Of a stretch of DNA of 64,000 nucleotides, positions 1-11,418 are shown in pieces. Below the pieces are notes generated by a model that saw only the letters and a list, made by a program, of their open reading frames with translations, had not been told where the DNA came from and searched no databases. The first letter of the stretch is position 1. Every line of letters starts with the position of its first letter. Both the position numbers and the translations under genes were made by a program. The DNA comes from Amoebidium appalachense (Eukaryota; Ichthyosporea), in assembly GCA_963693365.1 (NCBI GenBank), contig CAVNZM010000001.1, positions 12,896,001 through 12,960,000 of the forward strand, in the 5' to 3' direction.

Positions 1-139
1 GGTTTTGCTCGGAATATCCCCTCAGCGGTATATCATGATCACGTACATAGATGTCGGGTGGTGACTATATATCAGGGTTTACTTTCTCTACGAGACACCA
101 TAAAGACTACAAGGAGAAATCAATTAGTTGGGGTTCCCC

Positions 140-140
<1 letters not shown>

Positions 141-178
<38 letters not shown>
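141..178 (-). repeat. Poly(A) tail of LINE (T38 on plus strand)
   Basis: Uninterrupted run of 38 T on the plus strand. It lies just beyond the 3' end (minus strand) of the LINE reverse-transcriptase fragment at 290-1858, separated by a TG repeat, and so reads as that element's retrotransposed poly(A) tail. Confidence 0.65.
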
Positions 179-182
<4 letters not shown>

Positions 183-214
183 GGGCTCCCCTCGGGACAC
201 TCGGTATCAGCTGG

Positions 215-215
<1 letters not shown>

Positions 216-285
<70 letters not shown>

Positions 286-290
286 TGCGC
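216..290. repeat. (TG)n microsatellite in LINE 3' region
   Basis: About 33 TG units ending in a short GCGC-containing tail. It separates the LINE stop codon from its poly(A) tail, so it may belong to the element's 3' UTR or may have expanded within it. Confidence 0.9.
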
Positions 291-1858
291 TATAATTTTG
301 TAGTGATGTGTTTCTCAAGCCAATCAATACATCTAATAAACAGGTCGTAGTTACGCGTGTTTAGTATAAAATCAAGGATGTTGTAATTTACAGGTAGGCT
401 ATCTTTCTGGGTGTCTGTTGTGAATGTGACGTGTGTGTGTTGCGGTATTATGTGGTCTATCAAACTACATTTGGCGATACATGACCGGTTAAACTGGTGT
501 GTGTGTGTGTTGTTTGGGCATGCAAATGATGCCACCTTATACTTATTAGATCTCCACTGTATAGCACGTGTACAGTAAAAGCGTGGTAATTGATCAATAA
601 TACCATCAGCTAGAGAAAGACCAGTTCTACAGGAAGGTAATATGTATTTAGGTGTTATACACTTGCGAGTGCCATATTTGGCAATATGGTTGAGGCGGTC
701 AGTATATATAAAACGAGACATAAGGCTTAGTTTTTCAAGGTGTATGCTTTCATCGGGTCTAGTGTCGTGTGGTATCTTTTTCCATTTGTTATATTGCGTG
801 ATTATCTTGTGATTGTGTACATGTTTAATAAGTAAGTGGCAGTCCAAAGTCACACACACACTATTGCGGGGTTTATTTGTATTTGTGCCCAGGGGAGAAG
901 GGGAGAGAGAGGGGAGGAAAGAGGGGAGAGGTGAGGAGGGGACAGGTCGGATAGAGAAGAGAGGGTGGGAGGGCAAATACTTCTTTAAGCGGCTTATGTG
1001 CTTATTGAATTTCAGCGCGAGATAGGATACTCTAGCAGCTATTGGGACCAGACCATATATCGAGAGCGTTACAGGCCCAGGTTTACAACAGTTGTTAGAT
1101 AGAAAGGAGGCAACTTCTGCTTCAAGGAAATTTGCCAAGGGTTTAAGCGCTCTAGTTCTCTCTTTCTTGATCCAAGCGGCGAGAAGGGGTAAACCATATT
1201 CACATGCCGGGAAGACAAAAGTGCGAATAAATGTAAGTCTAATAGAAGGATGGAGGGGTGTGTCTTTAAAAATATTAGCCGAGAAGAAAGCTAACCGCTT
1301 ACGAGCCAACTCTACCCTCTTTTCGACCATATGGGGAAACATAACACCAACAGAATCAACCGGAACACCAAGATATTTGTATTCTGGAACTATAGGTACA
1401 GGTTTAGATGATAATGTAAATGTGTGTAAATTGTTAGCTATATCAGGTACAAGAACACCACATTTGTCTATGTTAAGGATCATAAGGTTTGCCTTGCACC
1501 ACTTGTATTCGATTGGGCGAGGGAGGGGACTGCCGAAAATACAAACGTCGTCCCATGCCGGTATCGATTTTGATAAAAGGGCACACTTTTTGACATTAAT
1601 CTGCATATCGTTGCGCTGGCACCAATGTTCAACCACACGAATGTATTGCCGTAGTTCGAGAGGATCGGATGACATAAGCACCATTTGGCATGATGATGGA
1701 GTGTGGGGGGATCCACTGGCCGTTGTATTATTAATGTTCATCAGGGTTCGAAGGACGGTGGAGCCCATTAACGGAAGTCGAAATCCCGTTTCGGAAAACC
1801 TCTTCGAAAATCGGAATGCTCCGTCGGAGCAGGCCCGGCCACCAAAAATCGTAATCAT
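290..1858 (-). pseudogene. LINE (non-LTR retrotransposon) reverse transcriptase, C-terminal part, 5'-truncated
   Basis: Open for 522 codons. Recognisable LINE homology starts near residue 57 with the segment that normally follows the catalytic (Y/F)ADD box (VLMSSDPLEL), continues through the thumb (EYKYLGVPVDS, residues ~159-169) and the FPACEYGLPLL segment, and ends in a Cys/His patch (CIAKCSLIDHIIPQH) of the kind found at LINE C-termini. The catalytic palm and any endonuclease are missing, so this is a 5'-truncated, inactive copy. The thumb module appears twice: EHWCQRNDMQINVKKC at residues 77-92 and YKWCKANLMILNIDKC at 118-133, which suggests a chimera of two related LINEs or an internal duplication. 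The first ~55 residues are unrelated read-through, so no start codon is meaningful. A TG repeat and T38 (minus-strand poly(A)) follow the stop codon. Confidence 0.8.
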
Positions 1859-2402
1859 CGCGCATCAGTAAACTAGGGCATGCTTATTTGTGCCTATATT
1901 GCATCAAAATGTAATTATAATGCATACTCAAAAACCCCTGTGGTTATTAGAGGCCTTCCTGGTGTTGGCAGTTGAAGCTTTGAAGGAATAAAAGGGAAAT
2001 ATGAAAGCCTTAGGCATTAATGCACAATATATATATACATTTTTTGTCTCCGTATTTAAAAATTTCTGGGGGAGGGGAGGGGAGGGAGGGAGGGAGGGGG
2101 GGGGGGGGGCGGGGGGGAGGGGGGGGGGGGGGGGGGAGTGAGTTGAGGCAGCAACATGGGAAGCTCAGGCAGGAATCGAATGTTTGGGGGGGGGGGGGGG
2201 GGGGGAAGAAAATCAGGTTGGGTGGTTGTATCTGTGTTTGTGTGTGTGAGTATTTTTCTTTGCAATTGTGTGTGTGTGTGTGTGGTGGGTATGTATGCAC
2301 GGTGTGTGTGTCTGTGTGTATGTGTACAGGTGTGGGTGTGTGTATTTGTGTCAGCGGTAATCGGTGTGTGTGTGTCTATGTTGTGTGCATGTGTGCACAT
2401 GT

Positions 2403-2434
<32 letters not shown>

Positions 2435-2644
2435 TGTGTGTGTGTGTGTGCATGACATTGTGTGCATGTGTGCGTGTGTTTTGTGTCAACGGTTATGGTG
2501 TGTGTGTATGTATGTACAGTGTGCCACTGTATATGTATGTGTGTGTGTGTGCAGTGTGGTGTGTATGTATGCAGGGTGTGTGTGTCTGTGTATGTGTGTG
2601 TACATGCCAGTGTGGGTGTGTGTGTTTGTACCAACGGTTTCTTG

Positions 2645-2679
<35 letters not shown>

Positions 2680-2734
2680 GCCACGGGGTGTGTGTGCGTA
2701 CGCCGTGTACATGGTGTGTGTGTGCAGTGTAAGT

Positions 2735-2777
<43 letters not shown>

Positions 2778-3781
2778 TCACAGTGTGTGTGGGTGGGTGG
2801 GTGGGTGCATAGCATGTGATTGTACAGGGTGGATGCATGTGCAAGTTTGTAATACAGTTATCATGATCCGAGATAGTATGTGCCTGTGCACGTGTACTAG
2901 CCTAGGTCACATGATTGTGTGGTGTCATGGCTGTGTATGTATGCATGTGCATGTGTGTCTTTGAACGGAACACAGTGGTGCACATTGTGTGTATCGCCTG
3001 CCATTGAAGGCGCGTGCCACTGATCGTGATACACGTGGCACCTGCACCTGGTGGCCGTCGACTCGTGAGCATCTAGATCCATTCCGTGTTTAGGCCTTCC
3101 TGGGGGGGGGGAATGGGGGGGGGGGGGGGGGGGAGTACTAGTGGGGGGGGGGGGGGGAGGGGGGGGGGGGGGGGGGGAGGGATCCGCCTGAGGGGGGGGT
3201 GGGGGGGGGGTGAGGCCGGAGCGGCGGTGGGGGAGAAGGAGGGGCAGAACTGGTGGAGGGAACGGTGGGCAGCGGAGGAGGGGGGAATGGGGTTCGATTT
3301 CTGGGGGGGGAAGTTTTGAAGTGGAGGTCGGCCATAGTATATATACATGCGCAGGCATGTGCATTGTATGTTCATGTGGCCATGCATGGCTATAATGCAT
3401 ATGTGGTGTCACGGCTGTGTGTGTGTGAATTTGTGTGTGTGTGTGTGTCTCTGTGTGTGTGTGCGTGGGTGTGTGCATAAATGTGTTTGGTGTGACAACA
3501 TGTACATGTGCTAGGCTGGCGCTGTAGTCAGGGTCTGCCATTGAACATTCTACAGGGACAGGGAGACACGTACGTACGTGTGCAGCTTGTGTGGGTGGTG
3601 TATGCCCCGTGTATGATGAGACCTGCGAAGTCATGAGAAGCTTCCCCCCGGGGGCGGGGGGGGGGGGGGGGGGGGGGGGGGAAGGGCTCTCGGACGTTTC
3701 GATTCGGCCGGGACGATTTTCGGAACTGTGTTTTCAAATATCGGAAATTCCGATTTTTTTTCGTAACTTCGAACCCTGATG
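1739..3781. repeat. 15-bp perfect inverted repeat bounding a G/TG-rich block
   Basis: CATCAGGGTTCGAAG at 1739-1753 recurs as its exact reverse complement at 3767-3781. The outward flanks partly match too (AATGTT against AATGAA). Just inside each end is a GC-rich stretch with TCGGAA-type words. The left arm lies where LINE homology stops. Whether these are element termini or arms of an older inverted duplication is not decided by the sequence. Confidence 0.5.
1859..3700. repeat. G-rich and TG-rich low-complexity block
   Basis: Holds poly(G)/purine runs (about 2066-2140, 2186-2206, 3103-3230, 3655-3680) and an interrupted TG-rich tract from about 2230 to 2800. The long open frames across it encode only VCVC, HTHT, GGGG or PPPP and are not genes. 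1859-2040 is ordinary sequence with no recognisable feature. Confidence 0.9.
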
Positions 3782-5086
3782 TTCATTGAACCTCGCCCAG
3801 GGCTTGCAAGACCTGTTGTATAAAATCAAGAAATCCGTTTTATCTCCGCATATGATGTGCACTGTACAGATATTTTATATACGTCGTTGATTAAACATGT
3901 ACCTCGCTTGGAAGTGCACAGAAGTACTGTTGGAACTCTGAAGGTTATGCGCAGGCACCTCATCACATATATGCATGTCGATGATGTCGATAGAACAGAG
4001 CCCCAGAGTGCCATATTTCCGGATTGTGCACAAATTCAGATAATGATTTTAAATTTAGAGAGGCACTTGTGAGACGTGTGCTCACTTCAAGCGTCATGGC
4101 ACCCATGAAATCGAATAGGGCAGCTGCTAATAAATATCATCCGCACACGGTCAAATATTCCCAAAAGCCACCACTCAAGTGAATGCCCTGCATGCACCAC
4201 TTGCTGCTTGTGGCCTCAAGTTTACCACATAGCACAGGCAGGCTCATATTACAGTATATTCCATCATGATCACTGCATCTGATTCACGGGCCGATTCTCG
4301 GTATGCGCTGGCATGCACGCTGGCATGCACGCTGGTGTGCAGTTTGCATTCGAAATTGCTGCTTCCCCCGAACTTACGGTGACTCTGAAGTTCGTTCGTT
4401 TTTTTTCTTTTGACTGGATTTATTCGACGGAAAGATCTGCAAGTATGCACGGCATACTGAGAAGACAACAAAAACTTCACGAGTTATCCAGTAACAAGTG
4501 CATATTGAGATACCTGAACACTGTGTGAAAATCATATAAATACTCAATGTGACGACCAACAGAATTCAACAAAAAGTCTACAGTGTTCACATTGCCAGCC
4601 AGTGCACCAGACGCCCGTAGGGACTCGAGGTAAAACGCGACATAAAAACTCACACCTATCAACATGCTTTCTATTAAAAAGTTCAGCACAAAAGTGGCAC
4701 CAGCGGCGATGGAAACAAGAATTACAACGCCATTGCACAACTTCCCAGGCAATATCAACATCAGAGCTGCTAAAGGGATTTTACCGAAAAATTTGACGTA
4801 AAGTTTTTTTAAAAGTTTTTTTTATGTTTTTTCGTGATCGCTTGACCAGATCACACTGCTATGCTGTTATCTAAACGTGTGTGTGCAGGGGGTATAAAAA
4901 CACACTAACTGTGATATTTTGATGCATTTTCGTAGCTCGGCTCCCGAGTTATTGCATTTTTAATTTTTTGAAACGTGCATAATAATGTTATGCTCAAACC
5001 TGCATAACGTTATACAATTTTACTTAGTAAATGTGATTTTGAGTCTAAAATTTCGTTAAGATGCACCATACAGACTTATCTACTAG
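3782..5086. other. No recognisable gene; one retrocopy-like 3' end at 4399-4424
   Basis: Mostly unique AT-balanced sequence. On the minus strand an AATAAA (4419-4424) is followed within 20 bases by an A-rich tract (4399-4406 on the plus strand is T-rich). The 23 bases at 4402-4424 are identical to 5912-5934. A minus-strand frame at 4477-4761 is hydrophobic, but I recognise no family. Confidence 0.5.
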
Positions 5087-5875
5087 CTATAGGGTGGTAT
5101 CCATACGTACAGCAGGAGAAATGTATCCTGCCAAAGCTCCCAAAAAGCGATAATGATCAGTACGGTGTTGCGTAAGGAACATAACACATGCCGACTGAGT
5201 TTTGCCTTTGATTTCTCTATCCGAACGAGAACGAAACTTATACTGCGTATGGTAGTAACTCGAAAAGGCAGAAAAAACAGGAAGAGAAAAGAAAGAGGGA
5301 GTGAGATAGCGAGAGGAAGGATCAGGTTGAAAGACGGTAGGCTGAGGACATTCAGAAGTGGGGTTGGTGAATCGGGCCGGGTGAAAGAGGGATGGAGGGA
5401 GGGGGGGGGAAGAAAGCATAATAAAGAGGGTGACCATCAGGTATCCTAACTAGATGAAAACAAAAACGAAGAGACAATTCCTCCATACGACAAACAGCAC
5501 ACGACAATCCAAACATACTAATTAAGGGAGGCACAAACCGAGTACGAAACAAAGTGCGCAGCGCAGTACCCTGAAAATCGTCGAACTCTTTCAGCGCGCC
5601 ACGGCCGCCTCGCGAGGTGGGGCGCAGGCTAATAGCGGAAGTCCATATTCGAAAGTCGGCCGTAAAAAAGTTTTATAGTAGAGAAGAAGATTCGCAGGAT
5701 GGATCATAGACTCTCGTTGAAACATATTTGACACGATGTGAAGCATACCCTTCGCACGAGCGATCCGTGCCGTGAGGAGCTTGCGGAAATCAATACCCCG
5801 TGCAGTAAAAGGAATACCCAAATAGTCATAGGTGCTCTGAACAGGAATAGGAAGACCGGCCAATCGAAAGGAAGC

Positions 5876-5876
<1 letters not shown>
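5087..5876 (-). pseudogene. Second LINE reverse transcriptase C-terminal fragment, frameshifted
   Basis: Residues from 5863 to 5591 (YDYLGIPFTARGID, then FLRPTFEYGLPLLAC) align by eye with the thumb and FPACEYGLPLLAA region of the LINE at 290-1858. Homology continues past the stop in other frames (PPLISMFGLSCAVCRMEELS at about 5545-5480), matching the stretch after that motif in the first copy. The similarity is partial, so this is a related but distinct LINE. Frameshifts and 5' truncation make it a pseudogene. A poly(A) tract lies immediately upstream of it in minus-strand order, so it directly abuts another retrotransposed 3' end. Confidence 0.65.
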
Positions 5877-5909
<33 letters not shown>

Positions 5910-5934
5910 ACTTTTTCTTTTGACTGGATTTATT
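5877..5934 (-). repeat. Retrotransposed 3' end: AATAAA plus poly(A) (T32 on plus strand)
   Basis: Reading the minus strand, AATAAA (5929-5934) is followed by a short AAAAG-rich spacer and 32 A (5877-5908). This is the signature of a reverse-transcribed polyadenylated RNA. The 23 bases 5912-5934 are identical to 4402-4424. Confidence 0.65.
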
Positions 5935-6316
5935 GTATTCCCAGGGGAAAGTGAAACCGTTTGTGTGAAGGGTATTCCCATGTGTCTTGAGGCTTTTTCG
6001 CAGAAGGAAAAAGACCTCTCTCAATCAAAGATTTTCATGCGAATATTAATGTCTTTAATAGCACTTAGTTAGAAGCTGGAGAGACGGAAATATCTTTTGG
6101 CTGGTACTTGAAATTTTGATTCCAATTGGTTTTGGGGGATCGACCTGAGCCGCCAAGTCGTGGCTGCTGATAAATGAACATCAGGGCAGGAAATTACACT
6201 GTTTTCGAAACTTCGGAAATAAATATAGCGCTGATTTTCAGAAAGTACCAGTAAAGCCTGGGATTTAGTTCCACCTGAGTTAGAGGTTGGGGAAGTAAAT
6301 AAAAAGAATAGTACCC

Positions 6317-6357
<41 letters not shown>

Positions 6358-7355
6358 CTGCCCAAAGCTTGAGCTCTCAATTGTCCCGATTTTTTTATGG
6401 GAAAACACTGGAACTTGCAATCACGAAAAAAGTTATCTACATACATACCGCATTATATCTCATGACCAGTCCATTGCCGGACATGTACAAAGCATTTTTT
6501 TTATAAGGACTTTATTGATATGCTCAGCAAAATAGAAGCCATCGAGATATCACCGATATCTCGGAGAAGGAAATACAAAAGCCCAAAGCATTAGGAAAAA
6601 GCAGGAAGTAACATCCACTCAATATTCAATTTAATCTGCCTACTGGGCTCGTTGTGTTTTGTTATGCATTCAAGCTACAAATTTTTAGAGATATACAATA
6701 TTTCAGCAGATGGCTGACTGAGGCTTGAAAGGAGCAGTCAACGTTAACACAGTAAATAGCCCTCAAACAAAGGGCACACATGATTGTTGGGAATGACTGA
6801 CAGAATTTTTTTAATATATATTAATATAGTTGCAAGGTTATGATATTGCCAATGAATCATACGGGGGGTCCGGAAGGCCCCCCGACGCCGGATAGGTATA
6901 CATATATCGGATAGATATAGGGAAGTAAAAAGGAAGTAAATACCTCTGGACAAAAATAGGCGGCGATCCGCCAGGTGCCAAAATACAGTAATCCTAAAAT
7001 GTAATTTCTAGCCCTGATAAACGTGAAGAGAGCCGTCCGGAATCTGAGGGCCGCAGGCACATGTACAGACACGGAGTGGCGATGTTCACTGGCAGTAGCA
7101 AGAGTAGCTGACAACAGTGTGGGCACAGGCACACTTGTCCTTGCAGGGGCCCAAGCTACGCGTCCAACGTGCTGCTGTGCGCGGCACTTACGCTGAAGTG
7201 ACGGCGTGGCGCGTCAAGATTCTGCCGTGGTTCAACGGGTACACCTGGTGGCCGTCTGTGGGGGGGCACAGGCACGGTCGCTTTTGCAGAGGGAAGGGGT
7301 AGCCCGCTGCATGGGCACTTTGGAGCGGGCATAGTGTGGGCCACGTCGCCAGAAG
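5935..7355. other. Intergenic, no recognisable gene
   Basis: Contains a C-run of about 38 (6318-6355) and otherwise unique sequence. GC content rises sharply from about 7130 on approach to the membrane-protein gene. An in-frame TAG lies 24 bases upstream of that gene's start codon. No clear TATA box is seen. Confidence 0.5.
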
Positions 7356-8744
7356 ATGGCGAAGGACGCCGAGTTCGACACATATGCGGGGCCCCTTGCT
7401 CGGCTGGGGTCCGGGCTGTCCAGCAGGGCCGACACGCAGTCCGTGTGCAGCAGCGCCCAGCTGCTGCGGGCGCCCACGCGGGTCAGTGCCTTCAGCAGCA
7501 ACAGCACCACCTTCACGCTGGGCCCCGCCCTGCCCTCCAGCGCCGCCCTGAGCGTGGCTGCGGGCGAACAGCTGCCGGCGCGGTTTGATCGGCGCTACCA
7601 GCTGTACACGTGGGGACTGTTTGGGCTGGCGCTGGCGCTGGTGCTGGGCGTCGAGGCGGGCTTCACGGTGTGGACCATCAGAGTCAGCAGCTACACGGGC
7701 CTGCTGCACCACCTGTACCTGGCCGCCCAGCCCCTGCGCCAGTCCCTGGCCACCCTGCGCGCCGGCCAGCTGTCCCCGGCCCAGCTGGGCGTGCTGGCCC
7801 GGCAGGCCCTGGCCGACCTGCGCCACTTCCATGAGGTGCTGCGCTGGGCCAACGAGCGCGGGCTGGCGGCCTGGCGCGTGCAGATGGCCTGCACGGCCCT
7901 GCACGTGCTGGTGCTAGCCGCCGTGGGCCTGTGTGCCATGCGGTGGCGCACACACCCGGCAGTCAAGTCCCGGGGCTACGGCTTCATGGTCCACGCTTTT
8001 GTGGCCGGCCTGCTGTACGTGGCCAGCTTTGCCTGCCTGGCCAGTTTGCACTTCCTGCGGTTCACCCCGGCTCAGCTGGACCCCACAAATATGGTTGCGG
8101 CACTGCGCGAGGACCGGCTGCTGAAGCTGCGCACGTTTGCCATCCTGACGGTGGGCATCGTGTGTGCCGCCCAGTTTGTCGGCGCCCTGGTGCAGCGCCA
8201 GCGCGTAATCTCGCTGCTGTTCTCCGGCAGCGTCTTCACGCTGCGGCGCAACAGCTACTGGGCGCCCTTCCCGCTGCACTTTGTAGTAGCGGCTGCGAGT
8301 GTCAGCGGGTTTGTGGTGTGGTATTTTGCCTACGGCTGGCAGCAGGGCATGCTGTACCTGGGCCTGCTGCCCCTGTGGCTGCTGCCCCTCGTCTACGGCG
8401 CATGGTTTCTGGTTTACATCCTGCGGTCCCGCCACGCACACCTGGCCTTTAGCGACTACTACGGCACGCTGCGGGTGTGGGCGCTGTTTGTGCTGTATGC
8501 GGTGGTGCTGATCGCCTTCAACCTGGCCGACGGCACCACGCTGTTCAACTTTGGCCTGGGCTGGCTGCAGATGGCCCGCGTGACCGTGACCATGGCCGCG
8601 CTGGACGGCCTGCTGTGCCAGCTGGTCCAGGTGCGCCTGCACATCGCCACCACAAACACCCAGCCTGCTGCCCCCCGCCCGCCCGACAGCAGCAAGCAAG
8701 CCAGCGCGTCCACCCTGGTGATCCTTGCGGCCGCTGAGTGCTGA
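7356..8744 (+). CDS. Intronless multi-pass membrane protein, family unknown
   Basis: 462 residues. The ATG sits in a good context (AAGATGGCG) with an in-frame TAG 24 bases upstream, and codons are strongly GC-ending, so this is a real gene. Residues 1-80 are polar and Ser/Ala-rich, probably cytosolic. Hydrophobic segments lie at about 87-108, 176-196, 208-234, 260-280, 305-325, 330-355 and 373-391, with a weaker one at 395-425, giving 7-8 membrane spans. A polar, predicted helical loop (about 110-170) separates spans 1 and 2. The C-terminal tail is Pro/Ser-rich. No transporter, receptor or enzyme signature is visible to me. The block is far richer in GC than its surroundings. A seven-span receptor-like fold is possible, but there is no motif to support it. 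Confidence 0.75.
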   Translation: MAKDAEFDTYAGPLARLGSGLSSRADTQSVCSSAQLLRAPTRVSAFSSNSTTFTLGPALPSSAALSVAAGEQLPARFDRRYQLYTWGLFGLALALVLGVEAGFTVWTIRVSSYTGLLHHLYLAAQPLRQSLATLRAGQLSPAQLGVLARQALADLRHFHEVLRWANERGLAAWRVQMACTALHVLVLAAVGLCAMRWRTHPAVKSRGYGFMVHAFVAGLLYVASFACLASLHFLRFTPAQLDPTNMVAALREDRLLKLRTFAILTVGIVCAAQFVGALVQRQRVISLLFSGSVFTLRRNSYWAPFPLHFVVAAASVSGFVVWYFAYGWQQGMLYLGLLPLWLLPLVYGAWFLVYILRSRHAHLAFSDYYGTLRVWALFVLYAVVLIAFNLADGTTLFNFGLGWLQMARVTVTMAALDGLLCQLVQVRLHIATTNTQPAAPRPPDSSKQASASTLVILAAAEC

Positions 8745-9937
8745 CCCAGCAGTGCAGGCCCTGGCAAAGGCTGGCTGGGCACCTGTGTGGCGTGTGTGCT
8801 TGTGGCTGTGCCTGTGGCTGCCCTGTGACTGCATGGCACAGAGGCCATGCCGGACAGGCACAAACATCGGTAGACTAACCTGAACCTGTGCCGGCAGTGA
8901 GCCAGGTGTACTGACACGGCACCTTACAACCAAGGAGGCACTTCTCAAAGCCCAGAAGGGGGCAGCCCCATATATGTATGGCCTATGGGAAAACAACCAG
9001 CCAGCCGGGCGGACACGTCTGGTACTTAGCCACTGATGTCACATTGCCGACTGACCGACCTGAGTATGACGGCCGACATGCCATAGAATGCCGGCTTCGA
9101 CAAGCTGCATAGGCCTCATCAGGCGGGTGCCTGGCCACAACACTCACTCGGCGGTGGGGCCACTGAGTCGGGCTTACATGAAATGGGTGGGGACAGCATG
9201 GGGCTGACAACTGGGCGTGCACTGCGGCACCCAACACTTGCTCTTCACGGCACTCTGCATGCAAGCAAGGGACAGGAATTATCGGTCTGTTTGCTAAAAT
9301 CCAGTTGGGGTGTTGGAAATCACCATCTTGTGAGATACCTCGTGCTTGTCAAGGGGTGGCAGGAGTCGAGAACATATCACGTGCATTCGAAGACTTGGAG
9401 AATAGCGCTACCTGCAGTTAGTGTCACACAGGGTGTGGAATTATTGTTTGATAAAGAGTGCTGCTGAATGAGGAGAGCAGTCGTACCTAGGGCTGGGGGT
9501 TTACTAAAAGATAGTTATGCCTATGAAAGAGTGATTGGTGTAGTCTTGTGTGGATTATCGTAAGTTAAATCTCAACCAGATTAGTTTTCTAATCTTAGAA
9601 CGGGCAATATATATGGCAGAGTCGAAAGGACATGCCACTCCTAATGTAATAATTGAGAATGAAAAATCTAAAGGAATGTACAACTTAGGAATAAATATGT
9701 GATGGCCATGAGTATCGGATCTTTTGACACGAGCAAACACTGAAACCAGCATGTGCTCTCACAACTTGCTCAGTGCTCCAGTGTGCTTATTCAAAGTTGA
9801 CCTCGCACCCAAACTTTAATACCAGGCACGGAAGGGGAGCAACACCCCCGAGTCCGGGAAGAGAAGGGGGGGGGGGGGGGGGGGGGGGGGGAGGGGGGGG
9901 TGGGGGGGACCCGATTGAGAAATGCTAAAGGTGGGGC

Positions 9938-9968
<31 letters not shown>

Positions 9969-11418
9969 TTCAGCGTGTGTGTGTGTGCGCGCGAAATGTG
10001 AGTGTGTGTCCTGAGAGACAAGGGTGACAGATGGTGGTGGTGGTCTTTTTGGGGGGGGGATGGCAAGGGGTTACGGTGGCCAAACTGACCGAGTGGATGT
10101 GGCCCGCCAATGTGCACATTATAACTTAAGCAGCATGCCATTGGGCACCTAGGTCCCTGTGTCAACTACTCTACACGGCCGTACATGCTTACCATCACGA
10201 ACCGTTCAGTGCACATGTGAAGTGATATATTGCCGCGTACATGGATTCAGTTTTTTTGATTTTGTAGCTTAAGATCGATCGAGTGGTGGCAGTCGTCGCA
10301 GATTGGCCGGCGCCCATGCACTCCACGGGCCCGGCAGAAGAACCATGTTCGTCGTCGTCATAATTCAACTTGACGGTCATCGGTGTTTGTCAACTGAAAC
10401 TTTGATTGCGAAAATGGGGAGGTGTGCCGCCAATTACTGCGACAACGACCATAGATGCATATCCCCTAGAGACCGTTGAGGACGGCGGTCTGTTACACAC
10501 TAAGTATGGCAATTTATGAATACTTGGACGTTTATTGATGCTCATAAGCTGTGGCAACCTGGCCGTAATGTAGATGTGACGAGGGAACTGTACGTGACTG
10601 TATCAATACGATGGCCTACCTAGGCAATAGTGATGACCATAGACAAGCAATGCCTATTCTATGCGTGTTATTTCCCTTAGTTGTGACCATGTGCTAAGAA
10701 GGGGAAAGACCCTTTCTAACTAACGAATTCTAACTAACTTTTATACTTTCTAGCGCTCTTAGCTACACTAAATATCATGTTAAAAGAGTTCCGACATCTA
10801 TGTACAAAGTGCGCGGCTACAGATCTACCGAATCAATCTATTCGATCTATTCTTTGCTCACTATGATGTCATACTATAAGACCTTTGAGTGGATCCGGCT
10901 CACAGCTACTTATCATATAGAGACAGTACGTACAGGGCATATTTACATTACAAGTTACTACATATTTCTCTAGAATGACAGATATATATCAGCCTTATAT
11001 CATTGTTAATTATTTACACACTCAGGCTTCTGTTAATTGATTTCATCTCTCTGTAAGAATATAAGTACAAGCCTCATGGCAATCTTTCGCCGGCGGCTCG
11101 TGGCTCTTGGCTCGTGGCTTTTCGCCATATATAGCTAAGTCTATTGACTGTTCATTCGCTCACACTCATTCACAACATTCCATAAATTAGATTGCCTTTC
11201 GCGTACAGGTGCACGCGTATACATATGTTCATTGTTTAAGACGTAGTATGTTAGCAAATATGTGTTACACTAATAACGGGAATAAACCTTCGTAATCTTT
11301 TACATGCCTCTGGTAAGATAGATGGTTCATGGGAGCTTCCCATGGTCTCCAGGCACGTGGTTATAAGACATGATCAGGGTACATTGCACGGACATACGGC
11401 CGTGTTTATTTCAACTTA
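8745..11418. other. Intergenic, no recognisable gene; two poly(G) runs
   Basis: Unique sequence with G-rich runs at about 9866-9909 and 9942-9968. Short open frames show no recognisable domain. From about 10400 to 11400 the DNA is AT-balanced with no repeat structure I can see. Confidence 0.5.

Noticed and set aside
141-178. T38 as a Pol III terminator or promoter tract
   Set aside because: Position downstream of a minus-strand LINE end fits a poly(A) tail, and no Pol III gene lies upstream on the plus strand.
1092-1871. 259-codon plus-strand frame
   Set aside because: Antisense to the LINE reverse transcriptase fragment and without recognisable features.
4477-4761. Hydrophobic minus-strand frame as a small membrane protein
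   Set aside because: No start context, no family, and an equally long Cys-rich frame overlaps it. Kept only as a note.
7188-8996. Long minus-strand frames opposite the membrane-protein gene
   Set aside because: They are open only because the sense strand is GC-rich and lacks stops on the other strand. Composition is Gly/Gln/His-rich without domains.
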